Notes: a model not told the origin generated them from the letters alone. A stretch of DNA of 64,000 bases from Nocardiopsis eucommiae (GCA_018388625.1 CP074402.1:2170001-2234000); one strand, 5' to 3'. Positions 30,623 to 42,799 are shown, numbered from the stretch's first letter. Numbers and translations are program-made.

Positions 30623-31783
30623 TTGACGACCGCGAACACAGAGCCCAAGGCGCACAGCCACGGGCTGGGGCAGATTCCTGTCTCGAAGCTCGACACGCAC
30701 GGCTCCAAGGACGTGGAGGCCTTCCCCGTCCCGAACGGGCGTGAGGAGGAGTGGCGGTTCACCCCGCTGCGCCGCCTCAAGGGGCTGCACGACTGGAAGG
30801 GCTCCGCCGACGGCGCGGACGAGGTCTCCGTGGACGCCCCCGAGGGCGTCACCGTCGAGACGGTCGGCCGTGACGACGAGCGTCTGGGCAAGGCGGGTCT
30901 GCCCGTCAACCGCGTGATCGCGCAGGCCTACACCTCGTTCGAGAAGGCCACCGTCGTCACCGTTCCGCAGTCGCTGGCCGCCGACAAGGCGATCACCATC
31001 GACCGCAAGGGGCTGGGCGGCACCGCGTTCGAGCAGCTGCTCATCGACGTCAAGCCGCTGGCCGAGGTCACCGTGATCATCACGAACACCGGTAGCGGTG
31101 TCCGTGCGGGGAGCCTCGACGTCCACGTCGGCGAGGGCGCCAAGCTCACGCTGGTCACTCTCCAGGAGTGGGACGACGACGCCGTCGAGGTCAGCCAGCA
31201 CAACGCGCGTGTCGGCAAGGACGCCAGCTTCCGGTCGATCGTCATCACCCTCGGCGGGAACCTCGTGCGTCTGTCGCCGCGCGTGTCCTACGACGACCGC
31301 GGCGGCAACGCCGAGCTCTACGGGCTCTACTTCGCCGGCGACGGTCAGCACCACGAGCACCGCTCGCTGATCGACCACAACGTCTCCAACACCCGCTCCC
31401 GGGTGGACTACAAGGGCGCGCTGAGCGGCAAGGACGCCCACGCGGTCTGGATCGGTGACGTGATCATCGGCGAGGGGACCACCGGTACGGACTCCTACGA
31501 GAACAACCGGAACCTCCAGCTCACCGACGACACCCGTGTCGACTCCGTGCCGAACCTGGAGATCTTCACCGGTGAGGTCGCGGGCGCCGGGCACGCCAGC
31601 GCCAGCGGGCGGCTCGACGACATCCACCTCTTCTACCTGCGTTCGCGCGGTATCCCGGAGGAGGAGGCCCGCCGCCTCATCATCCGCGGCTACTTCCTGG
31701 ACATCGTCAACCGCATCGACGACCAGGACCTGCGCGACCACGTCATGGAGAAGGTCGAGCGAAAGCTTGCCGCACATGAGTGA
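30623..31783 (+). CDS. sufD: Fe-S cluster assembly protein SufD
   Basis: Paralogue of SufB that completes the SufBC2D scaffold and helps iron acquisition. 386 residues, intact, with HEHRSLIDHNVSNTRSRVDYKGAL, HAVWIGDVIIG and a C-terminus matching SufB (YLRSRGIPEEEARRLIIRGYF). It uses a TTG start only one base after the sufB stop, which implies translational coupling. It overlaps the following ferredoxin gene by 8 bp. Confidence 0.95.
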   Translation: MTTANTEPKAHSHGLGQIPVSKLDTHGSKDVEAFPVPNGREEEWRFTPLRRLKGLHDWKGSADGADEVSVDAPEGVTVETVGRDDERLGKAGLPVNRVIAQAYTSFEKATVVTVPQSLAADKAITIDRKGLGGTAFEQLLIDVKPLAEVTVIITNTGSGVRAGSLDVHVGEGAKLTLVTLQEWDDDAVEVSQHNARVGKDASFRSIVITLGGNLVRLSPRVSYDDRGGNAELYGLYFAGDGQHHEHRSLIDHNVSNTRSRVDYKGALSGKDAHAVWIGDVIIGEGTTGTDSYENNRNLQLTDDTRVDSVPNLEIFTGEVAGAGHASASGRLDDIHLFYLRSRGIPEEEARRLIIRGYFLDIVNRIDDQDLRDHVMEKVERKLAAHE

Positions 31784-32111
31784 GCAGGGCGGTTGGGTCA
31801 AGGTCGCGGAACTCGACGAGATCCCCGAGGAAGGTGTCCTGGGGATCGAGACCGACGACGAGACCCCCATCGCGCTGGTGCGCACCGAGGGTGAGGTCTA
31901 CGCGCTGCGGGACGTGTGCTCGCACGCGGAGGTCCGCCTCTCGGAGGGCGAGGTCGAGGACGGCACCCTCGAGTGCTGGCTCCACGGCTCCTGCTTCGAC
32001 CTGCGCTCGGGGGCGCCGGTCAACCCGCCCGCCACCCAGCCGGTCCCCACCTACGACGTGAAGATCGACGGCGACGACGTGCTCGTGTCGCTGGATGACA
32101 AGAATTCCTGA
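31776..32111 (+). CDS. Rieske-type ferredoxin of the suf operon
   Basis: 111-residue non-heme Rieske [2Fe-2S] protein. Ligand boxes are CSH (in DVCSHAEVRL) and CWLH (in LECWLHGSCF), the canonical CxH...CxxH set. It resembles small biphenyl-dioxygenase-type ferredoxins and is a regular member of actinobacterial suf operons. It probably supplies electrons for cluster assembly; that role is inferred from context. Confidence 0.9.
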   Translation: MSEQGGWVKVAELDEIPEEGVLGIETDDETPIALVRTEGEVYALRDVCSHAEVRLSEGEVEDGTLECWLHGSCFDLRSGAPVNPPATQPVPTYDVKIDGDDVLVSLDDKNS

Positions 32112-32119
32112 GGCCTGAA

Positions 32120-34182
<2,063 letters not shown>

Positions 34183-34202
34183 TACGAGGATTCTGCCTGA
34201 CC

Positions 34203-34676
34203 ATGCAGTTGGACGCGATGTACCAGGAAATCATCCTGGACCACTACCGGAACCCGCACCACAAGGGGCTGCGCGATCCGTACGACGCCGAGGCGCATCA
34301 CATCAACCCCACGTGTGGGGACGAGGTGACGCTCCGGGTGACGCTGACCCCTGCCTCCGGTTCCGAGCTGGACGAGAAGGCCGTCGTCAGTGACGTCTCC
34401 TACGAGGGGATGGGCTGCTCGATCAGCCAGGCCAGCACCTCGGTGCTGACCGACCTGCTCATCGGCCGGACCGTCGCCGAGGGGATGCGGACCCTGGACG
34501 CGTTCACCGAGCTGATGCAGTCCAAGGGCAAGGGTGAGCCGGACGAGGACGTGCTGGAGGACGCCGTCGCGTTCGTCGGCGTGTCCAAGTACCCGGCTCG
34601 GATCAAGTGCGCCCTGCTGGGGTGGATGGCCTGGAAGGACGCGGTGTCGCAGTCCTTGGAGAAGGAAGGCGCCTGA
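34203..34676 (+). CDS. sufU: Zn-dependent sulfurtransferase SufU
   Basis: 157-residue IscU-like protein of the SufU branch that relays sulfur from SufS. Zinc/sulfur ligands Cys38-x-Asp40 (TCGDE), Cys72 (GMGCSIS) and Cys136 (RIKCALLGW) are conserved, and the insertion between them (TVAEGMRTLDAFTELMQSKG) is typical for SufU rather than IscU. Its stop codon directly abuts the sufT start. Confidence 0.95.
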   Translation: MQLDAMYQEIILDHYRNPHHKGLRDPYDAEAHHINPTCGDEVTLRVTLTPASGSELDEKAVVSDVSYEGMGCSISQASTSVLTDLLIGRTVAEGMRTLDAFTELMQSKGKGEPDEDVLEDAVAFVGVSKYPARIKCALLGWMAWKDAVSQSLEKEGA

Positions 34677-35054
34677 ATGAGTGACAACGAGACCACGAAC
34701 ACCGAGACCGCCGAGAAGCCCGAGGCCGCTCCCCGCTCCCCGGAGCAGGAGGCGCTGGCCGAGGAGATCGGTGAGGCGCTCAAGGACGTGATCGACCCCG
34801 AGCTCGGCGTGAACATCGTCGACCTGGGGCTGGTCTACGGGGTGAACCACGACGACGAGTCGATCACCCTGGACATGACCCTGACCAGTGCGGCCTGCCC
34901 GCTCACCGACGTGATCGAGGACCAGGCCAACAGCGCCCTGGACGAGTTCGAGCGCGAAGTGAAGATCAACTGGGTCTGGATGCCGCCGTGGGGTCCGGAC
35001 AAGATCACCGACGACGGGCGTGACCAGCTGCGCATGCTGGGCTTCAACGTCTGA
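34677..35054 (+). CDS. sufT: SufT (MIP18/DUF59 family) Fe-S maturation factor
   Basis: 125-residue protein with a charged 25-residue N-terminal tail and a DUF59 domain. Motifs are VIDPELGVNIVDLGLVYGV, TLTSAACPLTDVI with the conserved Cys and VWMPPWGPDKIT. DUF59 proteins help deliver Fe-S clusters to targets. Last gene of the suf operon, followed by a strong terminator. Confidence 0.95.
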   Translation: MSDNETTNTETAEKPEAAPRSPEQEALAEEIGEALKDVIDPELGVNIVDLGLVYGVNHDDESITLDMTLTSAACPLTDVIEDQANSALDEFEREVKINWVWMPPWGPDKITDDGRDQLRMLGFNV

Positions 35055-35073
35055 TCCGACTCCGTCGGAGCGC

Positions 35074-35101
35074 GGGCCGGGACCCTTCGGGGTTCCGGCC
35101 C
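35074..35101 (+). terminator. suf operon terminator
   Basis: Stem of 12 bp (one G-T pair), GGGCCGGGACCC with GGGTTCCGGCCC, closed by a short TTCG-type loop, 19 bp after sufT. Confidence 0.75.
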
Positions 35102-35190
35102 TTCGCGTGTCCGGACCGCCCCCGGGCTGCGCGCGGTGCCCCGGGCGTTCTCTGAGGGGCCGACGGTGCCGGGCGCGTTCGCCGCGCGGG

Positions 35191-35948
35191 TCAGCACTGG
35201 TGCCGGTCGAGCCCGGCCATCTCCTGGACCTCGTGGGCGACGTCGTGCGGGGTGCACGCGGGTCTTCTGAAGGGGATACGGACGTCGTGGTCGCCGTCCG
35301 GGCCCTCCAACCGCAGCCGCAGGCCGTGCCGGTCCACGCCGAGCGGCCGGGGACGCCCCGGAGGGAGCTGGACGCCGCAGCGGCTGACCAGGGCCCAGAG
35401 CACGTCGGGGTGGTCGTCCTCCAGGTGGCGCAGCCAGGGCCCCTCCCAGCGGCCGAAGGGGTCCGCCGCCGCGTCGGTGAACTCCTCGGGGTTCAGCAGG
35501 TGGCAGCCCTCGTGGTCGGAGTGGATGATCAGGTGGGGGTCATCACGATCAGGGTGCGCCCGTGGCCCAGGTCGAGCAGGCGCTCGTCGGGGTCGTCGGC
35601 CAGGGCGGCGAGCGCGCGGTCGCGAGCCTCACGTGGGGAGGGGACACGCAGCTCGCCGCTGATCCACAGCAGGGAGCGGGTCGGGTCGCGCAGGTCCACC
35701 GGGGCCGTGTCGGTGAACTCGACGGTGGCCTCCAGGGTGCCCTCACCGATCTCGGCCAGCACGCGGTGCTGGTCGGGGACGAGCAAAGTGACCTCGCCCT
35801 GGAAGGTGGTGTGGCAGACGGCTCCGGTCAGGTGCAGGGAGACGTCGTTGCTGGTGACCGTGGCCGGGTTGGGCCTGGACAGGACGGAGCGCGCCCGTTC
35901 GGCGGGGGAGGGCGTGAGGGAGTTCGGGTACGGCAGCAGGAGGACCAC
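35191..35948 (-). CDS. DUF2470 domain protein under an iron box, frame broken once
   Basis: The first part, VVLLLPYPNSLTPSPAERARSVLSR, through EARDRALAALADDPDERLLDLGHGRTLIV, lies in one frame. A lost base at the G-run 35535-35539 shifts to HLIIHSDHEGCHLLNPEEF, then LRHLEDDHPDVLWALVSRCG and RIPFRRPACTPHDVAHEVQEMAG, which is the DUF2470 part (about residues 165-250). DUF2470 occurs at the C-terminus of HugZ-type heme-utilisation proteins. Corrected length is 252 residues. GTG start just behind a near-perfect iron box, so it should be repressed by iron. A role in heme-iron use or heme binding is an inference. Confidence 0.75.
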
Positions 35949-35958
35949 CTCAAATCAA

Positions 35959-35977
35959 TTAGGTAAGGCTAACCTAC
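35959..35977. promoter_or_regulatory. DtxR/IdeR iron box
   Basis: TTAGGTAAGGCTAACCTAC matches the consensus TTAGGTTAGGCTAACCTAA at 17 of 19 positions. It ends 10 bp before the start codon of the minus-strand DUF2470 gene and therefore covers its promoter. Confidence 0.85.
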
Positions 35978-36036
35978 ATCCTTCCGGTCTGAGGGGGAAC
36001 CCCGCCCCCGGGAACGACGTCCCCGCGCACGAAGAA

Positions 36037-36071
36037 GGGGGCCGCCCCGGAACGTGTCCGGTGCGGCCCCC
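36037..36071 (-). terminator. Terminator of the large unknown gene
   Basis: 14-bp stem with one mismatch, GGGGGCCGCCCCGG with CCGGTGCGGCCCCC, 7-nt loop, 36 bp beyond the stop codon at 36107. Confidence 0.65.
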
Positions 36072-36106
36072 TCCGAGCGGTCGTCCGCTGGTGCCTGGTC
36101 AGGTGC

Positions 36107-38434
36107 CTAGTGCGTGGCGAACATGGCCGAGCGCAGCTCGCCCGCGATGTCCTCGTCGCCGCGCAGCGACAGCGCCTCCAGCAGCGCCTGGGGTTCGGCC
36201 AGCGACTCGTCGCCGTGGTCGGTGATCCGGCGCGACAGGATCCTGAGCGCCTCCTCCGTGGCGGCCGGGGCCGTGTAGCCGATCAGGTGCAGCGCGCGTG
36301 CGGCCGGAGGATGCCCGCTGAGGTCCCCGGCGGGCAGCTTGCGCGCGTCCAGCCGGTCGCCCGAGACCGTGATGAACATGCGGTCGCCCGGCTGGGCGGC
36401 CTGGCGGCGCAGGAGTGGGCGCAGGGAGTCGAAGGCGGGCTGGTCGCGCCAGACCAGCACCAGCAGGTCCGCGCCGGGAGCCGTGAGGCACAGCAGACGG
36501 CCGGGCTGCAACCCCAGGTGGGTCGCGTAGCCGGTGGGCACCGCCACGGGAGCGCCGTTGAGGTGGTCCGCGGTGATGTCGATGCGGTGCCACCAACGGC
36601 CGTCCGGGGCGCGGAAGCAGCGGGCCGAGGCGGCAGGGTCGCTGGCCCCGGGGCGGACCGGACCGTGGTGCGTCGTACGGCTCACCGGAGGCATCGGCGG
36701 GGACGACGGAAGGGGCGGTGAGACGGGCGCGAACCCGTTCTGCTCGGGGTCGGATCGGTGCTGGTGGAGCGGTTCGGCGCCGTGGGCGACGGGGTCGGCC
36801 GGGCCGGGCTGGCCGTCGGGGCGGCGCCGGATCGGCAGGCCGTTCTCGGTGGTGGCGCCGGACTCCTCGGTGGCGTGACCGTCGTGCGGAGCCTCCATGG
36901 GGACGGAGGTGTCCACGTACACGCTTCCGTCGCGCAGGCTCACCCCGGGGGTGCTCAGCAGCCAGGCGCGCAGTTCCTGCGGGCGGATACCGATCCGGCC
37001 CAGCCGGATGCCCGCCTCGGTCAGGTTGGGGCCGTCGCCCAGCAGCTCGCGGGTCTGCCAGCGCAGCTTGCTGGGGTCGTCCGCGATGAGCCAGCCGTTG
37101 TGCATGCGCCGGTCGGTGAAGAGCGTGATGATCACGCGCCACAGCGGCGTGTGCAGCGTGGGCACGTCCACCGGGTGGTCCGGGTGCGCGTTGATGAGCC
37201 GGTCGATGGTGGTCGCGGAACCGAGCTGCTCGGAGAGTTCGCGCAGGTGCTTGGTGATCGCCGCTCCCTCGGGCGAACCCAACCAGCGCAGGAGGCGTTC
37301 CTCCACCTTGCGCTGCGCCCCGCGTATCTCGGTCACGTCCACCGAGATCTGCTCCGAGAGGACCCGGATGCTGATCGGGTCGGTGGCGAAGAGCCGTTCG
37401 GCGGCCACCGTCCGCTCCAGCTCGGGCCAGGAACGGAACATCTCCTCGACCTGGTCCACCAGCGGGTGCTGGCCCAGGACGGGCGCCGGGGGCTCCTCCA
37501 CGCGTTCGGGGGCGGGCGCCTTGGTCCGGCTGAAGCTGGGGCGGCGCAGCGTCCGACCGGGGCCCAGGAGCGAGCTGCGGAACTGCGAGCGCAGGTCCCC
37601 GACGCCGCTGGTCGCGGTCTCCACCGCCGCACTGCTGACCGTCTCGGCGCTCAGGGCCGAGCCCGGGATCATCGCCGCGGAGCTGACCATGCCGCCGACC
37701 GCAGCCGCGGGGCCTCCGCCACGGGGACGGACCCCGGCTCCGCGGGCTGTTCCACGGTGGGCTGGTCCTGGTCCCGCTGGGCACGCAGGGCGCGCAGGGT
37801 CCGGATCGCTCGGGTGGCGGGGGTCTGCGGTGGATACGCGGAGTCCCCGGAACCACCGTTCCGGTCGGGCGCGCCACCGGAACCGGTGGCGCTCTCCAGG
37901 TAGTCCAGCGCGCTGCGCACGTGATCGGGGGCGGAGTCGGGGAGCCAGTGCGCGATGGTCCGCACGGCCTCCGTCATCAGCGCGGGGAGGGGGTGGGCCC
38001 GCCGGGGAGTTCGCAGCAGGGCTGGAGGGCTCGCCAGGCGACGGTGCTCACGATGTCCAGGACACCACAGCCCGGCAGGCGCCAGTCGTGCATCTCCTGG
38101 GGGTGGACGCGATGAGGCGGTCCCAGTCACCAGCGGTGTTGACCACGGCGCCCCTGACCGGTTCGGCCAGGTCGGAGCAGTCCACCGGCTGGGTGCGCAG
38201 GCTCGGCAGGAACTCCGAGAGGGCGATGTGCCCCCAGTGTTCGACCGCGAGGCGCGCCAGACCGTTCGCCAGCCAGGGCGGGCCGGCGATGTCCAGGACA
38301 CGGGTGACGGGGAGCGAGTGCCACCAGCCGTCGATGAGACGGTCGTGCTGGAGCAGGGGCGCCACGTCCGGCGATCTCGACCACCGCAGGGCGGGCGCGA
38401 GGTCGACGAGGCAGATCGGAGAGACGGCGTTCAT
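36107..38434 (-). CDS. Large cytoplasmic protein of unknown function, frame broken three times
   Basis: Reads MNAVSPICLVDLAPALRWSR, DGWWHSLPVTRVLDIAGPPWLA, HDWRLPGCGVLDIVSTVAWRAL, then MTEAVRTIAHWLPDSAPDHVRSALDYLE and a long C-terminal part. Single bases are missing at 38099-38103, 37984-37993 and 37709-37712. Corrected length is 776 residues. The central region has two helical modules. The first is FATDPISIRVLSEQISVDVTEIRGAQRKVEERLLRWL. The second is WQTRELLGDGPNLTEAGIRLGRIGIRPQELRAWLLSTPG. These look like sigma-region-4-type helix-turn-helix units. The C-terminal domain begins CFRAPDGRWWHRIDIT and ends ALSLRGDEDIAGELRSAMFATH. No signal peptide or membrane segment. I do not recognise the family; nucleic acid binding is only suggested. 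Confidence 0.6.
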
Positions 38435-39073
38435 CCGCTGGGGACCTCGACCTCCTGGTGTCTGCACGTGAATTGGGGAGGAACCGCACGGGCCTTCGGT
38501 TCGATGCACCACAGTACGCGCCCTTGACCCGGGAGAGGACGGATCTTGAACCGACTCGGTCGTCCGCGTGGGGGCACGGCGGGCCGAGGGACAGGGGTGC
38601 CGTGAGCACTTCTCCGAGATCGTACGTGCCCCGGGCCCACATGGGTAGTCCCGGGCGGACGGGGTGTGCCGATACCCGGAGGTGACCTCCGCGTGTGATC
38701 ACCGTGACCAAGGAGATTCCCCCTCAGAGGCCACTTCGAGTTGTGATCTACCTCATAAGGGACTTCTGGCTCTTCTCGGGTCCTCCGGGCGTTGTTCCCT
38801 CGGTGCCCCAGCAGCACGCGCGAGCCCGGCACGCTGACGTCGGTCGCGGGTATGCTGGACGGGCACTGTCCTCTCCCGAGCGCCCCTCGGCCGGGTGTCC
38901 GCGACGCGGCTCACCTCGGGGCCGACGGTGCTCGGACACTCGGGCCAGCGGCAGACCGCGACCCGCCAAGACTTCCGTCCCACGCACCCCGGCGCATGGC
39001 AGGCGCGGGACGGTCGATCCGGATGATTGGTTGACGTGACAGACCTTGAGATGAATCCCCCGCTGCTGCGCCC
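38435..39073. other. Divergent intergenic region, no supported gene
   Basis: About 640 bp between the large unknown gene (minus) and the SGNH hydrolase gene (plus). Overlapping open frames give Arg/Pro-rich translations. An A/T-richer patch at 38690-38770 may contain a promoter, but I cannot place -35/-10 elements with confidence. Confidence 0.4.
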
Positions 39074-39991
39074 GTGGACAGACCGGAGCTCATCCGGTCC
39101 TACGTGGCGATCGGTGACAGCATCACAGAGGGGATGCTGGACGACAGCGGTCCCGGCGGTGAGTACCGGGGGTTCGCGGACCGCCTCGCGGAACACCTGG
39201 GCACGCTCTCCCCGGACTTCCGCTACGCCAACCTCGGCGTCCGAGGACGTCGGATGAAACACATCTTCGGTGAACAGCTCGAACAGACCCTCGCGTGGAA
39301 GCCCGACCTGGTCACCGTGCTGGCGGGCGGCAACGACGTCCTCCGCCCCGGCGGGGACCTCGACGCGCTGGCCGAGAAGTTCGAGTGGGGCGTGCGCCAG
39401 CTGCGGGACGCGGGCATCCGCGTGGTGATCCTGGCGGGCCACGACACCGGATGGATCCCGGTCCTGCGCCTGTACCGGGGCCGGATCGCGGTGTTCAGCA
39501 TGCACATGCGGGCCGTGGCCGAGCGCACCGGCACCGAGATCGTGGACCTGTGGGCCCTCAACGCCCTCAACGATCCCCGGGCCTGGAGCGACGACCGGCT
39601 GCACCCCAACGGCGCCGGACACCAGATCGTCGCGGCCCGCGTCGCCGACCTGCTCGGGCACCCCATGGGTCCGCCCGAGTCCTGGACCGACCCGTGGGCC
39701 ACCCCGCCCCAGCAGCTGCCCCGCATCCTGCGTCGCAGGGAGGGCCGCCGCTGGGCCCGCCAGTACCTCGTGCCGTGGCTGCGCCGCCGCGCGATGGGCC
39801 GCTCCTCCGGTGACGGCCTCCTGCCGCGCCGGCCCGAGCTGGACTACCTGCACGACGAGCAGACCCGCGAACAGCTGCGGGAGGAACTGCGCAGGTCCGG
39901 AGCGGACACGCACTACAACGACTACTCGGCGGACGACACGCCCCCGACCAGCAGCCCTTCGGGCACCAAGGGCCCCGAGCCCCTGCGCTGA
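39074..39991 (+). CDS. SGNH/GDSL hydrolase
   Basis: 305-residue esterase-like enzyme without signal peptide. Block I is AIGDSITEG (Ser16 nucleophile), block II contributes NLGVRG, block III is AGGNDV (Asn87), and block V is DDRLHPNGAGH with the catalytic Asp and His. The catalytic domain ends near residue 215. The remaining 90 residues are basic (ILRRREGRRWARQYLVPWLRRR) and then acidic, a tail found in actinobacterial members. GTG start. Substrate unknown. Confidence 0.85.
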   Translation: MDRPELIRSYVAIGDSITEGMLDDSGPGGEYRGFADRLAEHLGTLSPDFRYANLGVRGRRMKHIFGEQLEQTLAWKPDLVTVLAGGNDVLRPGGDLDALAEKFEWGVRQLRDAGIRVVILAGHDTGWIPVLRLYRGRIAVFSMHMRAVAERTGTEIVDLWALNALNDPRAWSDDRLHPNGAGHQIVAARVADLLGHPMGPPESWTDPWATPPQQLPRILRRREGRRWARQYLVPWLRRRAMGRSSGDGLLPRRPELDYLHDEQTREQLREELRRSGADTHYNDYSADDTPPTSSPSGTKGPEPLR

Positions 39992-40013
39992 CCGCGCCGG
40001 GCCCGCCAGCCCT

Positions 40014-40058
40014 CACTGTGGCCGCGTTCCCGCTTCTTCGGGGAGCGCGGCCACAGTG
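40014..40058. terminator. Terminator between SGNH and EAL-type genes
   Basis: A perfect 13-bp stem CACTGTGGCCGCG/CGCGGCCACAGTG with an inner 19-nt region that can extend the stem lies between convergent stop codons. Confidence 0.7.
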
Positions 40059-40085
40059 CTGTCCGGGGTCGTGGTGCCGTCCGGG

Positions 40086-41257
40086 TCACTGCCGGGACAG
40101 CGACTGGATGAGGTCGCTCACGTGCACGACCCCCACGCACTGGCCGTAGGGGTTGGTCACGATCAGGTCGTCGTAGACCCGCTCACGGTCCTGCCCCGCC
40201 ACCCGCAGCGCCGAGATCGCGGACATCCACGCGGGCACCGTCCGGGGCGACTCCGCCAGCCGCAGCGCGGGGCGCTTGGCGTGCAGGGCGTGCCCGTACC
40301 TCCCGGTGACCGACAGCAGGAACCGGGTCCGGTCGATGACCCCCGTCGGCCGCTCCCGGTGGTCGATGAGCACCACGCTGTTGAGCGCGGTGTCCCCGGT
40401 GAACGCCTCCAGGACGTGCTCACCGGTGGACTCCGAGTCGAAGTCCAGCGGCGGCACCATGAACTCGGTGACCCGGGGGCCCGCGTCGGTGTCGTCCAGG
40501 GAGGTGGCCGCCGGTTCCGGCACCGGCGTCACCTTCTCGCCGGGCCGCCAGGCGGGGTCCGCGAAGTACGCGCCACAGCCCAACCGCACCCCGCACGCGC
40601 GCAGGCGCACGATCTCCTCGCTCCGGGCCACGCCGTCGGCCATCGCGTACACGCCGCTGCTGCGCCCGATCCGGGCCAGCCCGTCCACGATCCCCCGTTG
40701 CGCTGGTCTCCGTCGATCCCCGAGACCAGGACGGGGTCCAACCGGACCAGGAACGGGGTGGCCTCCACGACCAGGTCGGGCCGGGCCATCGCGGTCCCGA
40801 ACCCACAGCGGAAACCCAACGAGCGCAACCCGGAGACCGCTGTCAGGACGGAGGCCCGAGGCAGCTCCACGAGGTCGGGCGTGAGCATCAGGGTCACGTC
40901 GCGCGGCCGACGTCCGGCCCGGCGCAGCGCGCTCTCGACCAACCGGGGCAGGTCGGTGCCGTCGACGAGGGCGGCCGAGGGCAGGGGCAGGACCAACGGC
41001 GACAGGCTCTCCACGCCGGCACCGGCGCGCACCAGGGAGGCCAGCCACTCGGCCACCAGAGCGGAACCACCGCCCCGTCCGTCGGGGCGGCCCAGCCCGC
41101 GCGGAACGGCGGCGACGACCTCCACGGCCACCACGGCGCCGGAGTCCAGGTCCACGACAGGACGGAAGGCCGGGCCGCGACGGCGGCGTCCGGGCTGGTC
41201 ATCGGCGGTGGGAGCCGGGCGGGTGTGGGAGCGAGGCAGGGTGGACACGTCTGCCAT
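40086..41257 (-). CDS. Degenerate EAL-domain protein with CBS-like C-terminus, frame broken once
   Basis: The N-terminal half resembles the EAL (c-di-GMP phosphodiesterase) fold: FRPVVDLDSGAVVAVEVVAAV stands where an active enzyme has the E-x-L-x-R signature. Later come LMLTPDLVELP, LRSLGFRCGFGTAMA and YAMADGVARSEEIVRLRACGVRLGCGAYFADP. The catalytic Glu-Ala-Leu and other metal ligands are replaced, so it is probably a sensor rather than an enzyme. The C-terminal 150 residues (TEFMVPPLDFDSES to GQCVGVVHVSDLIQSLSRQ) look CBS-like. One base is missing in the C-run 40692-40696; corrected length 390 residues. No signal peptide. Confidence 0.7.
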
Positions 41258-41367
41258 GGTCGCGCGTGGGACACGCCCGTATGAAGACCCGGGCGGCGGA
41301 GTTCGCCCGTTCTTGGGACACGGGCCGCCGGGCGTTCACGAACGGTCGACGGGGGTCACGGACACGA

Positions 41368-41399
41368 CAGTGGGCGTCACCCTACGGTGACGCCCACTG
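41368..41399 (-). terminator. Terminator of the fabDHPF operon
   Basis: Perfect 14-bp stem CAGTGGGCGTCACC/GGTGACGCCCACTG with CTAC loop, 31 bp after the fabF stop codon. Confidence 0.85.
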
Positions 41400-41430
41400 G
41401 AGGATCCGACGCCGCGTGCGGCCCGGAGGA

Positions 41431-42666
41431 TCAGGCGCGGCGGAAGGCCACGGCGATGTTGTGGCCGCCGAACCCGAAGGACTCGTTGATGGCGGCGACG
41501 TCCCCGCTCGGCATCTCCCGGGGCTTGTCGCGGACGATGTCCACGGCCGCCTCCGGGTCGAGCTCGGAGATGTTGATGGTCGGCGGGATCTGGCCCTCGT
41601 GCAGCGCGAGGATCGTCGCGATCGACTCCACCGCCCCGGCGCCGCCCAGGAGGTGGCCCGTCATGGACTTGGTGGAGGTCACCGCGACCCGGTCGGCGGC
41701 GGACTCGCCCAGGGCCGAGCGGATCGCGCGGGTCTCACCGACGTCCCCGGCCGGGGTCGACGTGGCGTGCGCGTTGACGTGCACGATGTCGCTCGGTCGG
41801 AGGTCGGCGTCGGCCAGCGCCTGGGTGATGGCACGGGCCTGGCCCGCGCCCTCCGGGTCCGGCATGACGATGTCGTGGGCGTCGTCGGTGTAGCCGACAC
41901 CGGCGGCGTGGGCGTACACGTGCGCGCCGCGCCTGGCGGCGTGCTCGGCCGACTCCAGGACGAGGATGCCCGCGCCCTCGCCCATGACGAAGCCGTCGCG
42001 GTTCCTGTCCCAGGGGCGGGACGCGGTCTGCGGGTCGTCGTTGCGCGTGGACAGCGCGCGCATGGAGGCGAAGGAGGCGATGTTCAGGGGTGGATCGCGG
42101 CCTCGGTACCGCCCGCGATCACCACGTCGGCCCGGCCCGCGCGGATCATGTCCACACCGTTGGCGATCGCCTCGGCGCTGGAGGCGCAGGCGCTGACCGG
42201 GGCGTGGGCGCCCGCGCGCGCGGTGAACTCCAGGGCCACGGCGGCGGCCGGGCTGTTGGGCATGAGCATGGGCACGGTGAACGGGGAGACCCGCTTCCAG
42301 CCCTTCTCACGGAAGGTGTCGTACTGCTCCAGGATGGTGAGGATGCCACCGATGCCGCTGGAGACCACCACGCCGAGACGGAGGGGGTCGACGTCGGGGG
42401 CGCCCGCGTGGTCCCAGGCCTCCTGCGCCGCGATCAGGGCGAACTGCTGGGTCCGGTCGAGGCGGCGCAGCCGGGGCGCGGCAGCTTCTCCGAGGGTTCC
42501 TGCGCGATCTGCCCGGCGAAGTGCACCGGAAGCTTCTCGTGCCAGTCCTCCGGCAGCATGCTGATTCCGGAGCGGCCGTCGAGGAGCGCGGACCATGTGG
42601 TCGCGACGTCACCCCCGAGGGGGTGGTGGCGCCGAGGCCGGTGACGACGACATCGGTCTTGGACAT
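41431..42666 (-). CDS. fabF: Beta-ketoacyl-ACP synthase II, frame broken three times
   Basis: Condensing enzyme elongating acyl-ACP with malonyl-ACP. It starts MSKTDVVVTGLGATTP, with TWSALLDGRSGISML in the next frame. The nucleophile Cys is in VSACASSAEAIANG, and the two His in NAHATSTPAGD and KSMTGHLLGGAG; the end is GFGGHNIAVAFRRA. Single bases are missing in the G-runs 42619-42623, 42473-42476 and 42087-42090. Corrected length is 412 residues, exactly family-normal. As the last gene of an essential operon, real triple frameshifting is implausible. Confidence 0.93.
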
Positions 42667-42799
42667 GATCCGATCGCCCTTCTCGTGGGTCGATCCCGGC
42701 TCGGTGCCGGGAGGCGTGGCGAATGAGTGGGTCTGGGGTGTCCTTGGTGGGGACGGGTCGGGCCGCCGGACCGGGGTGCGGACCGGCGGCCCGGACGCG

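Noticed and set aside
41431-42666. fabF as a true pseudogene
   Set aside because: Three breaks all fall in G-runs as one-base losses, every catalytic residue is preserved and the corrected length is normal; a consensus error is more likely.
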